From positions 1 to 43,113 of the forward strand of contig NZ_PXXU01000029.1 of assembly GCF_003011925.2 (NCBI RefSeq): a DNA stretch of 43,113 nt. Direction: 5' to 3'. Source of the DNA: Nitrosomonas supralitoralis (GTDB taxonomy: Bacteria; Pseudomonadota; Gammaproteobacteria; Burkholderiales; Nitrosomonadaceae). The translations under genes and the position numbers were made by a program. The notes under the pieces were generated by a model that saw only the letters and a program-made list of their open reading frames with translations, did not search any database and had not been told where the DNA came from. Below, piece after piece: positions 7,972-18,157 of this stretch (position 1 is its first letter; each line of letters starts with the position of its first letter).

Positions 7972-9684
7972 ATGACTGATGGAGAAATGGCGCTTATCTC
8001 GCAACTAGAATCGCGCTTTAATGCGGTTTCCAGCGAATTGCCCTGTGACGGCATTAACACCTTGTCAGTGCTGCCGGAACGCATTACCGAGACGCTCCAA
8101 TTTCTCAAGCATGAAGCAACTCCCCACTTTGAGATGCTTTTTGATTTGTCTGCAATAGACGAAACAAAAAGAAGTGGCGGCTTGACCGTATTCTATCAAT
8201 TGTTATCCCTATCCGGAAATGCTGATTTACGCATAAAAGTCAATCTGCCTGCAGAAGACCCAGTATTGCCCAGCATCTGTACTGTCTGGAGTGCCGCCAA
8301 CTGGTATGAACGTGAACTCTATGACATGTTCGGGATCCACGTTAACGATCACCCCAATCTGCAACGGATTCTAATGCCAGAATATTGGGAAGGCCATCCT
8401 CTGCGTAAAGAACATCCTAATCGTGCCACAGAAATGCCACCCTACCAGCTGCCCGAGGCACGTTATCGTGAGATTATGGAAAGTTATCGCGCCGAGGATT
8501 ATCACGAACCGGCAAATAGTACTGAAGAAATGACTCTCAATATCGGCCCCACGCATCCCGGCACGCATGGTTTGCTACGTCTGATCGTGCGGTTGGAAGG
8601 CGAAGAGATCCGCGATGTACGTCCTGACATTGGATTTCATCACCGTGGGGCCGAAAAAATGGCCGAGCGCCAGACCTATCACAGCTACATTCCTTATACT
8701 GACCGCATAGATTATCTATCCGGTGTACAAAATGAACTACCCTACCTACTGGCAGTAGAGCAACTTGCGGGCATCACGGTTCCGAAACGCGCGCAGGTAA
8801 TCCGTGTGCTGCTTTGTGAATTATTTCGTATTTCCAGCCATCTGGTCTGGTTGGCCAGTTATTCTCATGATTTGGGTGCATTGGCACCTCCATTCTATGC
8901 GTTCCGAGATCGTGAGTATCTGTTCGATGTGATCGAATTGATTACGGGGGGACGTATGCATCCGGCTTTCTTTCGCATTGGCGGCGTGGCAATGGATTTG
9001 CCCAACGGCTGGTACGAAGCATTGCAGGAATTTCTGGAACGCATGCCTGCTGCGATAGATGAATACCAGGCACTACTCACGAGCAACCCCATAATGCGTC
9101 TTCGTACTCGCGGCATTGGCATTCTGACCACTGCGCAAGCGATTGACTGGGGATTCAGCGGGCCTAATCTTCGGGCCTGTGGATTGGCATGGGATTTACG
9201 CAAACGTCGCCCCTACAGCGGTTACGAGCAATATGATTTCGAAGTGCCTACCGCTACTGAAGGCGATTCCCTGGCCCGCACCGAAGTACGTCTGGAAGAA
9301 ATCCGTCAAAGCCTTCACATCGTTGAACAAGCCATGCAAAACATGCCTGACGGTCCGGTTCTTTCCGACCAGGCACGTTATGCCTTTGCACGCAAGGAGG
9401 CAACGTTGCAAGATATTGAAACACTAATTCACCATTTCATTACTGTGGGGCGAGGAATGACCTTTCCAGCCGGAGAAAGCCTATGTATGACCGAAGCTCC
9501 CAAGGGGATGAACGGCTATTTTGTCGTCAGCGACGGCACGGAATGTCCATACCGACTGCGCATTCGCACACCTTCATTCCCGCACATGCAGGCTCTTGCA
9601 TCACTTGCAACAGGACATCTCCTGGCAGATCTGATTGCTATACTCGGGTCTATCGACTATGTCCTGGCCGACATTGATCGCTAG
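7972..9684 (+). CDS. nuoCD: NADH-quinone oxidoreductase fused subunits C/D
   Basis: One 570-aa protein combines NuoC (about residues 1-170, with WYERELYDMFGI and HPLRKEHP) and NuoD (from about 187, MTLNIGPTHPGTHG onward, ending DYVLADIDR). NuoD forms most of the quinone pocket with NuoB: the HPGTHG loop and the C-terminal PSFPHMQAL region are present. The start is ATG 7972, with GAGGAA overlapping the end of nuoB; the TTG at 7969 is also in frame. Fusion of C and D is the arrangement known from E. coli and relatives, whereas many betaproteobacteria keep them separate. Confidence 0.96.
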   Translation: MTDGEMALISQLESRFNAVSSELPCDGINTLSVLPERITETLQFLKHEATPHFEMLFDLSAIDETKRSGGLTVFYQLLSLSGNADLRIKVNLPAEDPVLPSICTVWSAANWYERELYDMFGIHVNDHPNLQRILMPEYWEGHPLRKEHPNRATEMPPYQLPEARYREIMESYRAEDYHEPANSTEEMTLNIGPTHPGTHGLLRLIVRLEGEEIRDVRPDIGFHHRGAEKMAERQTYHSYIPYTDRIDYLSGVQNELPYLLAVEQLAGITVPKRAQVIRVLLCELFRISSHLVWLASYSHDLGALAPPFYAFRDREYLFDVIELITGGRMHPAFFRIGGVAMDLPNGWYEALQEFLERMPAAIDEYQALLTSNPIMRLRTRGIGILTTAQAIDWGFSGPNLRACGLAWDLRKRRPYSGYEQYDFEVPTATEGDSLARTEVRLEEIRQSLHIVEQAMQNMPDGPVLSDQARYAFARKEATLQDIETLIHHFITVGRGMTFPAGESLCMTEAPKGMNGYFVVSDGTECPYRLRIRTPSFPHMQALASLATGHLLADLIAILGSIDYVLADIDR

Positions 9685-9697
9685 AGGAATTACAAAC

Positions 9698-10177
9698 ATG
9701 AATAACAGCTTGAAAGAATTGCAAGAAAATCTGCTCCACCTGCCACCCACCGACCCGAAGCGGCGGGCGGCGGCAATACCGGCAATGCAGGCACTGCAGG
9801 CCGAATTGGGTTGCCTCGACGATGCAGCAATTGAAAGAATCGCACAAATTACCGGTCTGTCCACAACCGAAGCAGAGGAATTGGCTACATTCTACAGCCT
9901 AATTTATCGTCGCCCTGTAGGTCGTCACATTGTTCGGATCTGTGACAGCGTCTGCTGCAGTATGCGTGGGGCAGATCAGTTACTGATAGCAGCCGAAAAA
10001 TATATCCGTACGCCTTTAGGTACGGTTACTCCGAATGGAGCCCTTACTGTCTTACCCGGCATTTGTCTGGGTCTATGCGACAAGGCACCCGCGGCACTTG
10101 TTGACGGAGAAGCGCTGGGACCATTAAACAATGTGTCCTTGGAAGCCCTTTTGCAACGCATACTGCAAGAGAATTAG
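9698..10177 (+). CDS. nuoE: NADH-quinone oxidoreductase subunit E
   Basis: The 159-aa thioredoxin-like subunit of the NADH-input module carries the 2Fe-2S cluster N1a. Ligands fit C82-x4-C87 and C123-x3-C127 (GICLGLCDKAPA). The N-terminal helical bundle includes EELATFYSLIYRRP. ATG 9698 is preceded by AGAGGA. It lies 13 bp after nuoCD and 6 bp before nuoF. Confidence 0.95.
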   Translation: MNNSLKELQENLLHLPPTDPKRRAAAIPAMQALQAELGCLDDAAIERIAQITGLSTTEAEELATFYSLIYRRPVGRHIVRICDSVCCSMRGADQLLIAAEKYIRTPLGTVTPNGALTVLPGICLGLCDKAPAALVDGEALGPLNNVSLEALLQRILQEN

Positions 10178-10183
10178 CGCGCC

Positions 10184-11464
10184 ATGGAAGCGTTACTGAC
10201 TCGTTATCTTGATCCAGTCGCGCCGCTGAACTTGGTCGCTTATCAGGCGACAGGCGGCTATCGCGGTCTGACTGCAGCTTTTGATCTCAAACCTGAGAAA
10301 ATTATTGACATCGTTGAAGCCGCTAATCTGCGCGGTCGCGGTGGAGCAGGTTTTCCGTGCGGCCTGAAGTGGCGTCTGCGAGGTGCAGATGCACCATCGC
10401 CGCGCTATCTGATCTGCAATCTGGATGAATCCGAGCCTGGCACTTTCAAAGACCGTTATTTGCTGTATGGCAGTCCTCATCAGATCATTGAAGCAATCAT
10501 TGTTTCCGCTTTTGCGCTGCAGGTCGAACGTGCTTTTATATTTGTCAGGGGCGAGTACGCCAAAGGCGGGAATGCTTTGAATCAAGCTATTCAGGAAGCA
10601 GAAACAGCCGGATTGTTGGGAACAAATATCGGGGGTAGCGGCTTTAATCTGCAGATCGAAGCGCATCTGAGCGGCGGACGCTATATCTGTGGTGAAGAAA
10701 CCGCACAGATTAACGCCATCGAAGGCAGGCGCCCAAACCCACGCCCCAAGATACCGCGACCCAGCACGCATGGGCTATGGGGTCAGCCCACTACATCAAA
10801 TAACGTCGAAACACTGATTAATGTGCCGCACATTCTGCTCAATGGCGCGGACTGGTTTCGTGACCTTGGTGTCAATGGCGGTTGCGGTTCTAAATTATTT
10901 TGTGTCAGCGGCAAAGTGCAGCACCCAGGCTTGTTTGAACTGCCTTGCGGCACGCCAGCACGAGAACTAATCTTCGAATATGCTGGCGGCCTTGATGAAG
11001 GCAGAACATTGCTCGGTTTCCTGCCGGGTGGTGCTTCGACAGCCTTTTTATTGCCTGAACATCTTGATGTACCAATGGATTTTGATCCTATGGCAGAAGC
11101 AGGATCACGGCTTGGCACAGGTAGTATCATTGTTCTGGATGACGCCACTTGCCCGGTTAAAGTCACGCTGAATCTGATGCGCTTCTTTGCGCGCGAATCA
11201 TGTGGTTTCTGCACACCCTGCCGTGACGGATTGCCTTATCTGGTGCAGATTCTGACTTCCATCAGTTCCGGCGAAGGTCAGGCTGATGATCTGGAGCTTC
11301 TGGATGAACTGTCCACCACCATTGCCTCACAATCTTTTTGCGCCTTTGCGCCAGGCGCCGTGATGCCGCTTGTCAGCAGTCTCAAATGCTTTCACGAACA
11401 TTACGAACACCATGTCACAGCAGGTCATTGCCGGTTTGACAAAACCGTTAAGGATAAGACTTAG
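10184..11464 (+). CDS. nuoF: NADH-quinone oxidoreductase subunit F
   Basis: The 426-aa NADH-oxidising subunit binds FMN and cluster N3. The glycine-rich FMN/NADH site is LRGRGGAGFPCGLKW, with CNLDESEPGTFKDR and YICGEETA further on. The 4Fe-4S ligands are C340, C343 and C346 (ESCGFCTPCRDG) plus C386 (SFCAFAPGAV). A cysteine replaces the commoner threonine in GAGFPTG. It starts 6 bp after nuoE and ends 2 bp before nuoG. Confidence 0.96.
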   Translation: MEALLTRYLDPVAPLNLVAYQATGGYRGLTAAFDLKPEKIIDIVEAANLRGRGGAGFPCGLKWRLRGADAPSPRYLICNLDESEPGTFKDRYLLYGSPHQIIEAIIVSAFALQVERAFIFVRGEYAKGGNALNQAIQEAETAGLLGTNIGGSGFNLQIEAHLSGGRYICGEETAQINAIEGRRPNPRPKIPRPSTHGLWGQPTTSNNVETLINVPHILLNGADWFRDLGVNGGCGSKLFCVSGKVQHPGLFELPCGTPARELIFEYAGGLDEGRTLLGFLPGGASTAFLLPEHLDVPMDFDPMAEAGSRLGTGSIIVLDDATCPVKVTLNLMRFFARESCGFCTPCRDGLPYLVQILTSISSGEGQADDLELLDELSTTIASQSFCAFAPGAVMPLVSSLKCFHEHYEHHVTAGHCRFDKTVKDKT

Positions 11465-11466
11465 CC

Positions 11467-13776
11467 ATGGGCACGTTTCTGATTGATGGCCATGTTATTC
11501 CGTTCAAACCCGGGGATAACATTCTTCGTGCAGCCTTGGAAGCTAATATTCAAATCCCTCATTTCTGTTACCATGCTGCGCTGGGTAGTCTCGGCGCCTG
11601 CCGGCTCTGCGCTGTGGAAATCAACTCCAAAGATTCCGGCAAAGCTCCACGAGTAGCAATGGCTTGCCTAGAACCCTCCGAAGACGGTCTTGAAGTCTCT
11701 GTTTCTGCCATTGCAGCGCAGCAGATAAGGCAGCATGTGATCGAATTTTTGATGATTAATCATCCTCATGACTGCCCAATCTGTGACGAAGGTGGAGAAT
11801 GTCATTTGCAGGATATGACTGTCGCCTGTGGTCCACCCTATCGTCGCTACCGCGGCCGCAAACGTACTTTCTTGAATCAGGATTTAGGCCCCTTGATTCA
11901 TCATGAGATGAATCGTTGCATTACCTGCTATCGCTGCACCCGTTTTTACCAGGACTACGCACTAGGGAATGATCTCGGCGCAATGCGCCTGCGCAATGAA
12001 GTTTATTTTGGTCGCTTTCAGGATGGCCCACTGGAGAATCCATTCGCTGGCAATTTAGTTGAGGTTTGCCCGACCGGGGTCTTTACCGATGCCATATTCC
12101 GACAACGCTTTGCTCGGGTCTGGGACTTGAAAACCGCACCTTCCATCTGTCCACATTGCAGCGTCGGCTGCAATACCCTGCCCGGCGCAAGAGATGGGAC
12201 ATTGCGCCGCGTGCGCAATCGTGCGCATCCTGAACTCAATCGGTGGTTTATCTGTGATCGTGGCCGTTACGGACATCAATACAGCGAACACAGCACCCGG
12301 CCGCTAGCACCGCGTGTTTCAGGTGCAGATACTAGTTATCATGATGCGCTTACCGCCGCTGCATTACAGATCAAATTGGCTCAAAATCGCATCGGAGGAT
12401 TCGGATCGGCACGAGAGGATATGGAAGGTAACGCAATGCTGCAGGCCTTGCTGAACAAACTGGGCGGTGTCTTTACCGCATTCTGTGATCCCGAACTAGA
12501 AACAGCAACAATCGCAGCCGTCAGTGCACTTCAAAACATAGGTAACGCACCGTCTCTTGCGGATATAGAACAAATAGACGCAGCATTAATCATTGGCGAT
12601 CTAACCGCCCACGCGCCTATGATCGATCTGGCTCTGCGCCAGGCTTACCGTAAAGGCGCCAAACTAGCATTACTTCACAGCAGTCCCACGCTGCTGGCGC
12701 AATTCGCAACTACCGCAATATCCGTATCACCACGGGAGGTGTACACCAGATTATCGCGGTTGTGTGAACTGGTAAATATTGAATCTATAGCAAATGATAT
12801 GACTGAAGCACCAATGGCAGATATCGTAGCTTCCCTGATGGGAGCCCGGAACTCACTATTGATCGGTGCTATCGAAACTTTGACTGCCTATGAAGTATTT
12901 GCACTTGAGAAACTGGCCACTACACTTGGATCAGACACCAGGCTCGCATACGCATTTCCTGGAGCAAATGCCTACGGAGCTGCTTTACTCTCATCTGCAG
13001 GCAATGCATCGACAATGCTTGAAGCAGTTGAAAATGGGAAGATCCGGATCCTGATTGTTGCTGGCAATGATCCACTCGGAGACTCACGCTTTGGTTCGCG
13101 CTGGCGAGCAGCCTGCCACAACCTAAGCGCTCTTATCGTTCTCGATTGCATTTCGACCGTTACTGCAAAGGCTGCAGATATTCTGTTTCCAGTTGCTGCC
13201 TGGACAGAGCGTAGCGGCACCTTCATCAATTATGAAGGTCGCTCTCAAGGCTTTTCGTCCGTCTTTCACCGCTCGGAATACCTTCCCAGTGTAGCTGAAG
13301 TAATTACAAATCTGGGGCAGTATCTCGGCCGCTCCCTACCGGATGCCGAATCTGTACTATGTGATATCTTTTCCGACTTTCAAACACCCAAACCCGGCAC
13401 AACGGGATCACTGATAACCGTTCCCGCCTTGACCATGCCTATCACTGCATCCATACATTCAATTCAAAAATCCTGCAATAGTACGTGGCAAGCCGCTTTA
13501 GCAAGCTGGTATGGTGATGAAGCACTTGCCAGCTTTGCATCGGGTCTAATGGCACTCACACCTGAAACTGTCGCGCTGATCGAACCGACATCAGCCGTTA
13601 ATGCAGGCCTGGAGAATGGTTCACAAGTAAAGCTTCATGGCCCTGCCGGCTCAATGGTTCTACCTGTACGGCTTAATCAGGGTGTGGCAACCGGCACAAT
13701 TGCCATTGCACGCAACGTGCTCGTTCAATTAGGTGTCGGACACGGCGACTCTCTTGAACTGGAGCAGGTTTTATGA
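11467..13776 (+). CDS. nuoG: NADH-quinone oxidoreductase subunit G
   Basis: The 769-aa subunit carries most iron-sulfur clusters of the peripheral arm. Visible ligand sets are C34/C45/C48/C67 (2Fe-2S), H99/C103/C106/C112 (His-Cys3 4Fe-4S), C151/C154/C157/C201 (4Fe-4S) and C228/C231/C235/C263. The last set fits the off-path cluster N7, retained in E. coli and Thermus but lost in many others. The remainder is a molybdopterin-oxidoreductase-like domain (from about residue 280) without obvious cofactor function, shorter than the E. coli form. The stop overlaps the nuoH start as ATGA. Confidence 0.96.
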   Translation: MGTFLIDGHVIPFKPGDNILRAALEANIQIPHFCYHAALGSLGACRLCAVEINSKDSGKAPRVAMACLEPSEDGLEVSVSAIAAQQIRQHVIEFLMINHPHDCPICDEGGECHLQDMTVACGPPYRRYRGRKRTFLNQDLGPLIHHEMNRCITCYRCTRFYQDYALGNDLGAMRLRNEVYFGRFQDGPLENPFAGNLVEVCPTGVFTDAIFRQRFARVWDLKTAPSICPHCSVGCNTLPGARDGTLRRVRNRAHPELNRWFICDRGRYGHQYSEHSTRPLAPRVSGADTSYHDALTAAALQIKLAQNRIGGFGSAREDMEGNAMLQALLNKLGGVFTAFCDPELETATIAAVSALQNIGNAPSLADIEQIDAALIIGDLTAHAPMIDLALRQAYRKGAKLALLHSSPTLLAQFATTAISVSPREVYTRLSRLCELVNIESIANDMTEAPMADIVASLMGARNSLLIGAIETLTAYEVFALEKLATTLGSDTRLAYAFPGANAYGAALLSSAGNASTMLEAVENGKIRILIVAGNDPLGDSRFGSRWRAACHNLSALIVLDCISTVTAKAADILFPVAAWTERSGTFINYEGRSQGFSSVFHRSEYLPSVAEVITNLGQYLGRSLPDAESVLCDIFSDFQTPKPGTTGSLITVPALTMPITASIHSIQKSCNSTWQAALASWYGDEALASFASGLMALTPETVALIEPTSAVNAGLENGSQVKLHGPAGSMVLPVRLNQGVATGTIAIARNVLVQLGVGHGDSLELEQVL

Positions 13777-14735
13777 ACTTCACCCAATGGCTGCTCACGC
13801 TTTCCGCCCTAGGATTAGTGCTGTTGGGATTGTTGTTTATTGCTGCTCTGATGGTATATGGTGAGCGCCGGATACTCGCCCTGCTGCAAGATCGCCTCGG
13901 CCCCAATCGCGCTGGTCCTTTTGGCTTGCTGCAACCCGTTGCCGACTTTCTCAAACTGTTAACCAAAGAGCATTTCGTACCACCTTTTGCCGATCGGAAC
14001 ATCTATCTTATAGCCCCAATTATCGTACCTTTCACCGCACTGCTTAGCTTTGTTGTCGTACCAGTGAACGAGGATTGGTGGTTGGCGGATCTCAATATTG
14101 CACTGTTATTTGTACTGGCGCTCTCCTCTCTGCGGGTTTACGGCATCATGCTCGGTGGATGGGCATCCAACAGCAAGTATCCACTGTTCGGCGGCCTACG
14201 CTCCGCCGCACAAATGATCAGTTATGAACTACCTATGGGACTTGCTCTCATGGGTGTCGTTATATTAAGCGGATCCTTCAGTCTGGTGGATATCGTCGCG
14301 GCCCAGACAATGCCGTTCATTATTTTACAACCCATTGGATTCATTATTTTTCTTGTATGTGGCATTGCCGAGACTAATCGTTTGCCATTCGATCTTCCTG
14401 AAGCAGAAAACGAACTGGCATCCGGCTACAACACCGAATATGGCGACATCAAATTCGCTTTCTATTATCTGGGTGAGTATATTGGCGTACTGCTCATTGC
14501 GGCGTTGATAACTATTTTGTTTCTAGGCGGCTGGCATGGTCCTTGGTTACCCGGGATCTTCTGGTTTATGTTAAAGACACTGGCATTAATTTTCCTATTT
14601 TTCTGGTTACGCACCAGCCTGCCCCGACTGCGTTACGATCAACTCATGAACTGTGGCTGGAAGTTACTATTGCCGGCAGCCTTGATTAATCTTTTGGTCA
14701 CAGCCTTATTGGGACTGTTCTGGATGGAAGGTTAA
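13773..14735 (+). CDS. nuoH: NADH-quinone oxidoreductase subunit H
   Basis: The 320-aa polytopic membrane subunit forms the quinone channel entrance. Conserved blocks are [20 protein letters not shown] near the N-terminus, the E-rich loop [20 protein letters not shown], and the C-terminal [13 protein letters not shown]. The start overlaps the nuoG stop by 4 bp (ATGA), indicating coupled translation, and nuoI follows after 5 bp. Confidence 0.96.
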   Translation: MNFTQWLLTLSALGLVLLGLLFIAALMVYGERRILALLQDRLGPNRAGPFGLLQPVADFLKLLTKEHFVPPFADRNIYLIAPIIVPFTALLSFVVVPVNEDWWLADLNIALLFVLALSSLRVYGIMLGGWASNSKYPLFGGLRSAAQMISYELPMGLALMGVVILSGSFSLVDIVAAQTMPFIILQPIGFIIFLVCGIAETNRLPFDLPEAENELASGYNTEYGDIKFAFYYLGEYIGVLLIAALITILFLGGWHGPWLPGIFWFMLKTLALIFLFFWLRTSLPRLRYDQLMNCGWKLLLPAALINLLVTALLGLFWMEG

Positions 14736-14740
14736 TAATC

Positions 14741-15295
14741 ATGAAAAAAGAACCGACAAACAATTATGTATTAACACTGATTCACGGGCTGGGACGCTCA
14801 CTATGGGCTGTTCTGCGCCATGCCTTTGTAAAGCGTGAGACAGTATCTTATCCCGACATCAAGCGAACATTGCCTTCACGTTGGCGTGGACGCATTGTGC
14901 TTACACGTGACCCTGACGGCGAGGAACGATGTGTAGCCTGTTACTTATGCTCGGCTGTCTGTCCGGTAGATTGCATCCATCTCCAGTCCCGTCAGAATGA
15001 CGATGGCCGCCGCTACCCGGAAACCTTTTCTATTGATTTCAGCCGCTGTATTTTTTGCGGTTTTTGCGAAGAGGCCTGTCCAACACTGGCGATTCAGCTT
15101 ACACCGGATTTTGAAATGTGTGAGCGACATCATGAAAGCTTGGTTTACGAGAAAAACCAATTGCTGATTGACGGTCAGGGAAAACATCCCGGCTATAATT
15201 TTTATCGACATGCTGGCGTGGCAATATCCGGTAAAGCCATCGGCGAAGCCGAAAGTGACACGCCGCCTGTAGATCGAGATAATAATTTGCCATGA
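14741..15295 (+). CDS. nuoI: NADH-quinone oxidoreductase subunit I
   Basis: The 184-aa ferredoxin-like subunit holds clusters N6a and N6b. Two complete 4Fe-4S motifs are seen: C64/C67/C70/C74 ([12 protein letters not shown]) and C103/C106/C109/C113 ([12 protein letters not shown]). An amphipathic N-terminal helix ([15 protein letters not shown]) probably lies on the membrane. The C-terminal tail is rich in charged residues. It is followed by the only gap over 100 bp in the operon. Confidence 0.96.
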   Translation: MKKEPTNNYVLTLIHGLGRSLWAVLRHAFVKRETVSYPDIKRTLPSRWRGRIVLTRDPDGEERCVACYLCSAVCPVDCIHLQSRQNDDGRRYPETFSIDFSRCIFCGFCEEACPTLAIQLTPDFEMCERHHESLVYEKNQLLIDGQGKHPGYNFYRHAGVAISGKAIGEAESDTPPVDRDNNLP

Positions 15296-15309
15296 CAAAG
15301 GAATAATTG

Positions 15310-15338
15310 ACTTGCAGTACCGGATGGTACAAGCAAGT
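15310..15338 (+). promoter_or_regulatory. Hairpin in the nuoI-nuoJ gap
   Basis: ACTTGC (15310-15315) pairs with GCAAGT (15333-15338), and inside it GTACC (15317-15321) pairs with GGTAC (15326-15330) around a GGAT tetraloop. The two stems stack with a small internal bulge. It lies in the 109-bp gap where every other nuo junction is 14 bp or less or overlaps. No T-tract follows, so it is not a simple terminator; RNA processing or stability control, or partial attenuation, is possible. Confidence 0.5.
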
Positions 15339-15404
15339 AACTCCGAACTGAACGGAATAAGTAGAAATCATGACAGCAACCATTAATCTAATGAGAGTAA
15401 GCTT

Positions 15405-15896
15405 ATGTATGAAATTATTTTTTATCTCACTGCCGCCATCGCGGTACTTGCTGCCGGCGCGATATTGAAAGTACATCATCCAGTACATGCCGCGCTTTAT
15501 CTCGTCATCTCTTTACTGGCATTGGCACTGATATTTTTTCTCCTCGGCGCACCACTACTGGCGGTACTCCAAGTCATGATTTACGCAGGTGCAATCATGG
15601 TGTTGTTTCTTTTTCTGATTATGGTGATGAACCTGCGTTCCGAACGAAACCAGTCACTGCCTCTACCCACTGGCTGGAAAGGACCTGCATTCCTGGCACT
15701 GATTCTATGGCTGGAACTTCTGCTATTACTCAACAAATATTCGTCAGAAGGAACAAAGGAAATTATAGTAATCGAACCCAAAACAGTAGGGCACGCATTG
15801 TTCGGCCCATACCTATTGTTAGTAGAAGCCGCCGCTGTTCTATTACTGGCAACAATTGTTGCCGCTCTTTATCTTAGCCGCAAAGGGCGTTCATGA
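15405..15896 (+). CDS. nuoJ: NADH-quinone oxidoreductase subunit J
   Basis: The 163-aa membrane subunit has about five hydrophobic helices. The family hallmark VHHPVHAALYLVISLLALA and the pi-bulge helix region VLQVMIYAGAIMVLFLFLIM, which couples quinone reduction to proton pumping, are present. ATG 15405 follows a GAGAGTAAG sequence rather than a strong ribosome binding site. The stop overlaps nuoK by 4 bp (ATGA). Confidence 0.95.
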   Translation: MYEIIFYLTAAIAVLAAGAILKVHHPVHAALYLVISLLALALIFFLLGAPLLAVLQVMIYAGAIMVLFLFLIMVMNLRSERNQSLPLPTGWKGPAFLALILWLELLLLLNKYSSEGTKEIIVIEPKTVGHALFGPYLLLVEAAAVLLLATIVAALYLSRKGRS

Positions 15897-16216
15897 TTCC
15901 GCTTACTCATAGTCTTATTATTGCAGCGCTGTTGTTCACCCTGGGGCTCCTGATCATACTGTTGCGACGCGAACTGCTCTTCATATTGATGGGATTGGAA
16001 GTCATGTTCAACGGAGCGGCTTTGACAGCTATAGCGGCTGGCCAATACTGGAACAATGCTGATGGCCAGGTATTGACCATATTCCTGATGGTAGTAACTG
16101 CTGCTGAGTTGGCCGTAGCGCTGATTCTGGTATGGCTGGCCTATGAACACTTCAAAGTAACACAAGTAGATATGCTTACCCAACTCAAGGATGATACTCA
16201 AGGTGAACCGCCATGA
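15893..16216 (+). CDS. nuoK: NADH-quinone oxidoreductase subunit K
   Basis: The 107-aa subunit has three transmembrane helices and the conserved membrane glutamates in FILMGLEVMFNGA and in VTAAELAVALILV, both needed for proton transfer in studied complexes. Slightly longer than the usual 100 aa because of a polar C-terminal extension ending GEPP. It overlaps nuoJ and nuoL by 4 bp each. Confidence 0.96.
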   Translation: MIPLTHSLIIAALLFTLGLLIILLRRELLFILMGLEVMFNGAALTAIAAGQYWNNADGQVLTIFLMVVTAAELAVALILVWLAYEHFKVTQVDMLTQLKDDTQGEPP

Positions 16217-18150
16217 ATCAGTTTCTGTGGTTGATTCCTGGCGCACCCCTGCTGAGCGCTTTGATAATTGCCTTGTTGGGAGGGCTACTGCAACGAAGGC
16301 ATCTCGCCATCTTGGCGACTTGTGCCGCAGCCATTGCTTTTCTTGTAGTACTGCTGACATGGCTGACCGGTGCCGCTACCAGCCAGCCATTACAACAAAC
16401 GCTTTACACCTGGATAGCGGTGGGTAACTGGAGACCAACGATAGGATTTATCCTGGATCGTCTTGCTCTGGTAATGGTGAGTGTGGTTAGCGGTGTCGGC
16501 TTACTGATTCATATTTACTCGATAACTTTTATGTCCGAAGACAGCGATCAACGCCGCTACTATTTTTTCCTCAACTTGTTTCTCGCAGGCATGCTCATTC
16601 TAGTACTGGCCGATAATCTGCTGCTTCTCTATCTTGGATGGGAACTGGTCGGACTCTGCTCTTTTGCCCTGATCGGCTTCTGGTATCGGGAACCAATGCG
16701 GGCCAGCGCAGGACGCAAAGCATTCATCACCACTCGTATTGGCGACATGTCACTGGCAATCGGCATCTTCCTTTTGTACAATCAGTTTAATGATCTGTCA
16801 CTGTCATATCTGCTCGAAAATGCCACTGCGCAGTGGGAAACAAGTTCACAACTGGCCACACTCACAGCACTCCTGATACTTGGCGGAGCTATCGGCAAAT
16901 CGGCGCAGTTACCACTTCAGGTCTGGTTACCGGACGCCATGGCTGGTCCCAGTCCGGTTTCTGCATTGATTCACGCCGCCACCATGGTCACAGCCGGAGT
17001 CTATTTAATTGCCCGCACTTATCCTTTATTCGAACTTGCGCCTCATGTTCAGTGGTCAGTGGCAGCCATTGGTACGTTAACTATTGTCTATGGAGCCAGC
17101 GCTGCTCTGGCGCAAAACGATTTCAAACGGGTATTGGCATACTCCACTATCAGTCAGGTCGGTTATATGTTTCTAGCGCTGGGTTGTGGCGCCTATGCAC
17201 TGGCACTGTTCCATCTGGTTACACATGCCTTTTTTAAATCATTGTTATTCTTGGTCGCTGGAACAGTGATTCACACCAACGGAAATGAACACAATATTCA
17301 TAATCTGGGCAAACTTGGTAATCACCCACCGCTGGTTCACTGGACTTTTCTGATTGGCGCTGCTTCGTTAGCAGGATTCCCCTTAATTACCGCTGGTTTT
17401 TATAGTAAAGAAGCCATTCTTACCGCTTCATGGTCGGCACCTGCAGGTCCTTTATTATGGACTTTTGCAGCTTTTGGCGTGCTGTTGACTTCAGTTTATA
17501 TCTTTCGTGTTTATTTTCTTGTTTTCCAGGGTTCCCGATCCAGCGCTTCAAAGCCATCAATTTCCAGCTCAATGACATGGCCATTGCTTATCTTAGCCCT
17601 GCTCAGCCTTATTGGCGGACTTGTTGAGTTTCCAGTAGGTTGGCCGGCTTCTCACCAGTGGAGCGCATGGTTGGAAGATGAATTCAGGTTAGCAGTGCAT
17701 CCTCCGCTTGGAATTGCTTACAGCCTGCAATTCATCACCAGTCTGCTGTCATTAATCGGAATCGGACTGGCCCTTGTGCTAGTGCGCCGTGAACAGGCGG
17801 GTCATTCCCTGACCAAAATAATTTTTTTACGTACCGGTTGGGGTTTCGATGCTCTATACCAAACCATGTTGATACATCCATATTTCAGCTTGGCCCGCTT
17901 CTTAAAAGCCACAGATGCCCTTTTAGTTGAGGGAATACTGCATAAAATGACACAGGCATGCCTGAGCCTTGCCTCTGCCTGCCGCAGTAGTGTAGAACAC
18001 GGTGTTCTGGATAAGAGCATCAATGGGCTATTAGCAGGATTCCGATTCGGATATGCGCGGCTCAGCGCCACACAAAACGGCTTGTTAAGTCGCTATGCTC
18101 TGATGATCAGCACTGGAGCCGTCTTCTTGTTGAGCTATTGGTTATGGTGA
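16213..18150 (+). CDS. nuoL: NADH-quinone oxidoreductase subunit L
   Basis: The 645-aa antiporter-like distal proton pump has many hydrophobic helices. The central family signature is PLQVWLPDAMAGPSPVSALI then HAATMVTAGVYL, with ALAQNDFKRVLAYSTISQVGYM following. The long C-terminal region from about residue 480 corresponds to the lateral helix and last helix of NuoL. ATG 16213 overlaps the nuoK stop (ATGA). Confidence 0.96.
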   Translation: MNQFLWLIPGAPLLSALIIALLGGLLQRRHLAILATCAAAIAFLVVLLTWLTGAATSQPLQQTLYTWIAVGNWRPTIGFILDRLALVMVSVVSGVGLLIHIYSITFMSEDSDQRRYYFFLNLFLAGMLILVLADNLLLLYLGWELVGLCSFALIGFWYREPMRASAGRKAFITTRIGDMSLAIGIFLLYNQFNDLSLSYLLENATAQWETSSQLATLTALLILGGAIGKSAQLPLQVWLPDAMAGPSPVSALIHAATMVTAGVYLIARTYPLFELAPHVQWSVAAIGTLTIVYGASAALAQNDFKRVLAYSTISQVGYMFLALGCGAYALALFHLVTHAFFKSLLFLVAGTVIHTNGNEHNIHNLGKLGNHPPLVHWTFLIGAASLAGFPLITAGFYSKEAILTASWSAPAGPLLWTFAAFGVLLTSVYIFRVYFLVFQGSRSSASKPSISSSMTWPLLILALLSLIGGLVEFPVGWPASHQWSAWLEDEFRLAVHPPLGIAYSLQFITSLLSLIGIGLALVLVRREQAGHSLTKIIFLRTGWGFDALYQTMLIHPYFSLARFLKATDALLVEGILHKMTQACLSLASACRSSVEHGVLDKSINGLLAGFRFGYARLSATQNGLLSRYALMISTGAVFLLSYWLW

Positions 18151-18157
18151 GAATACT

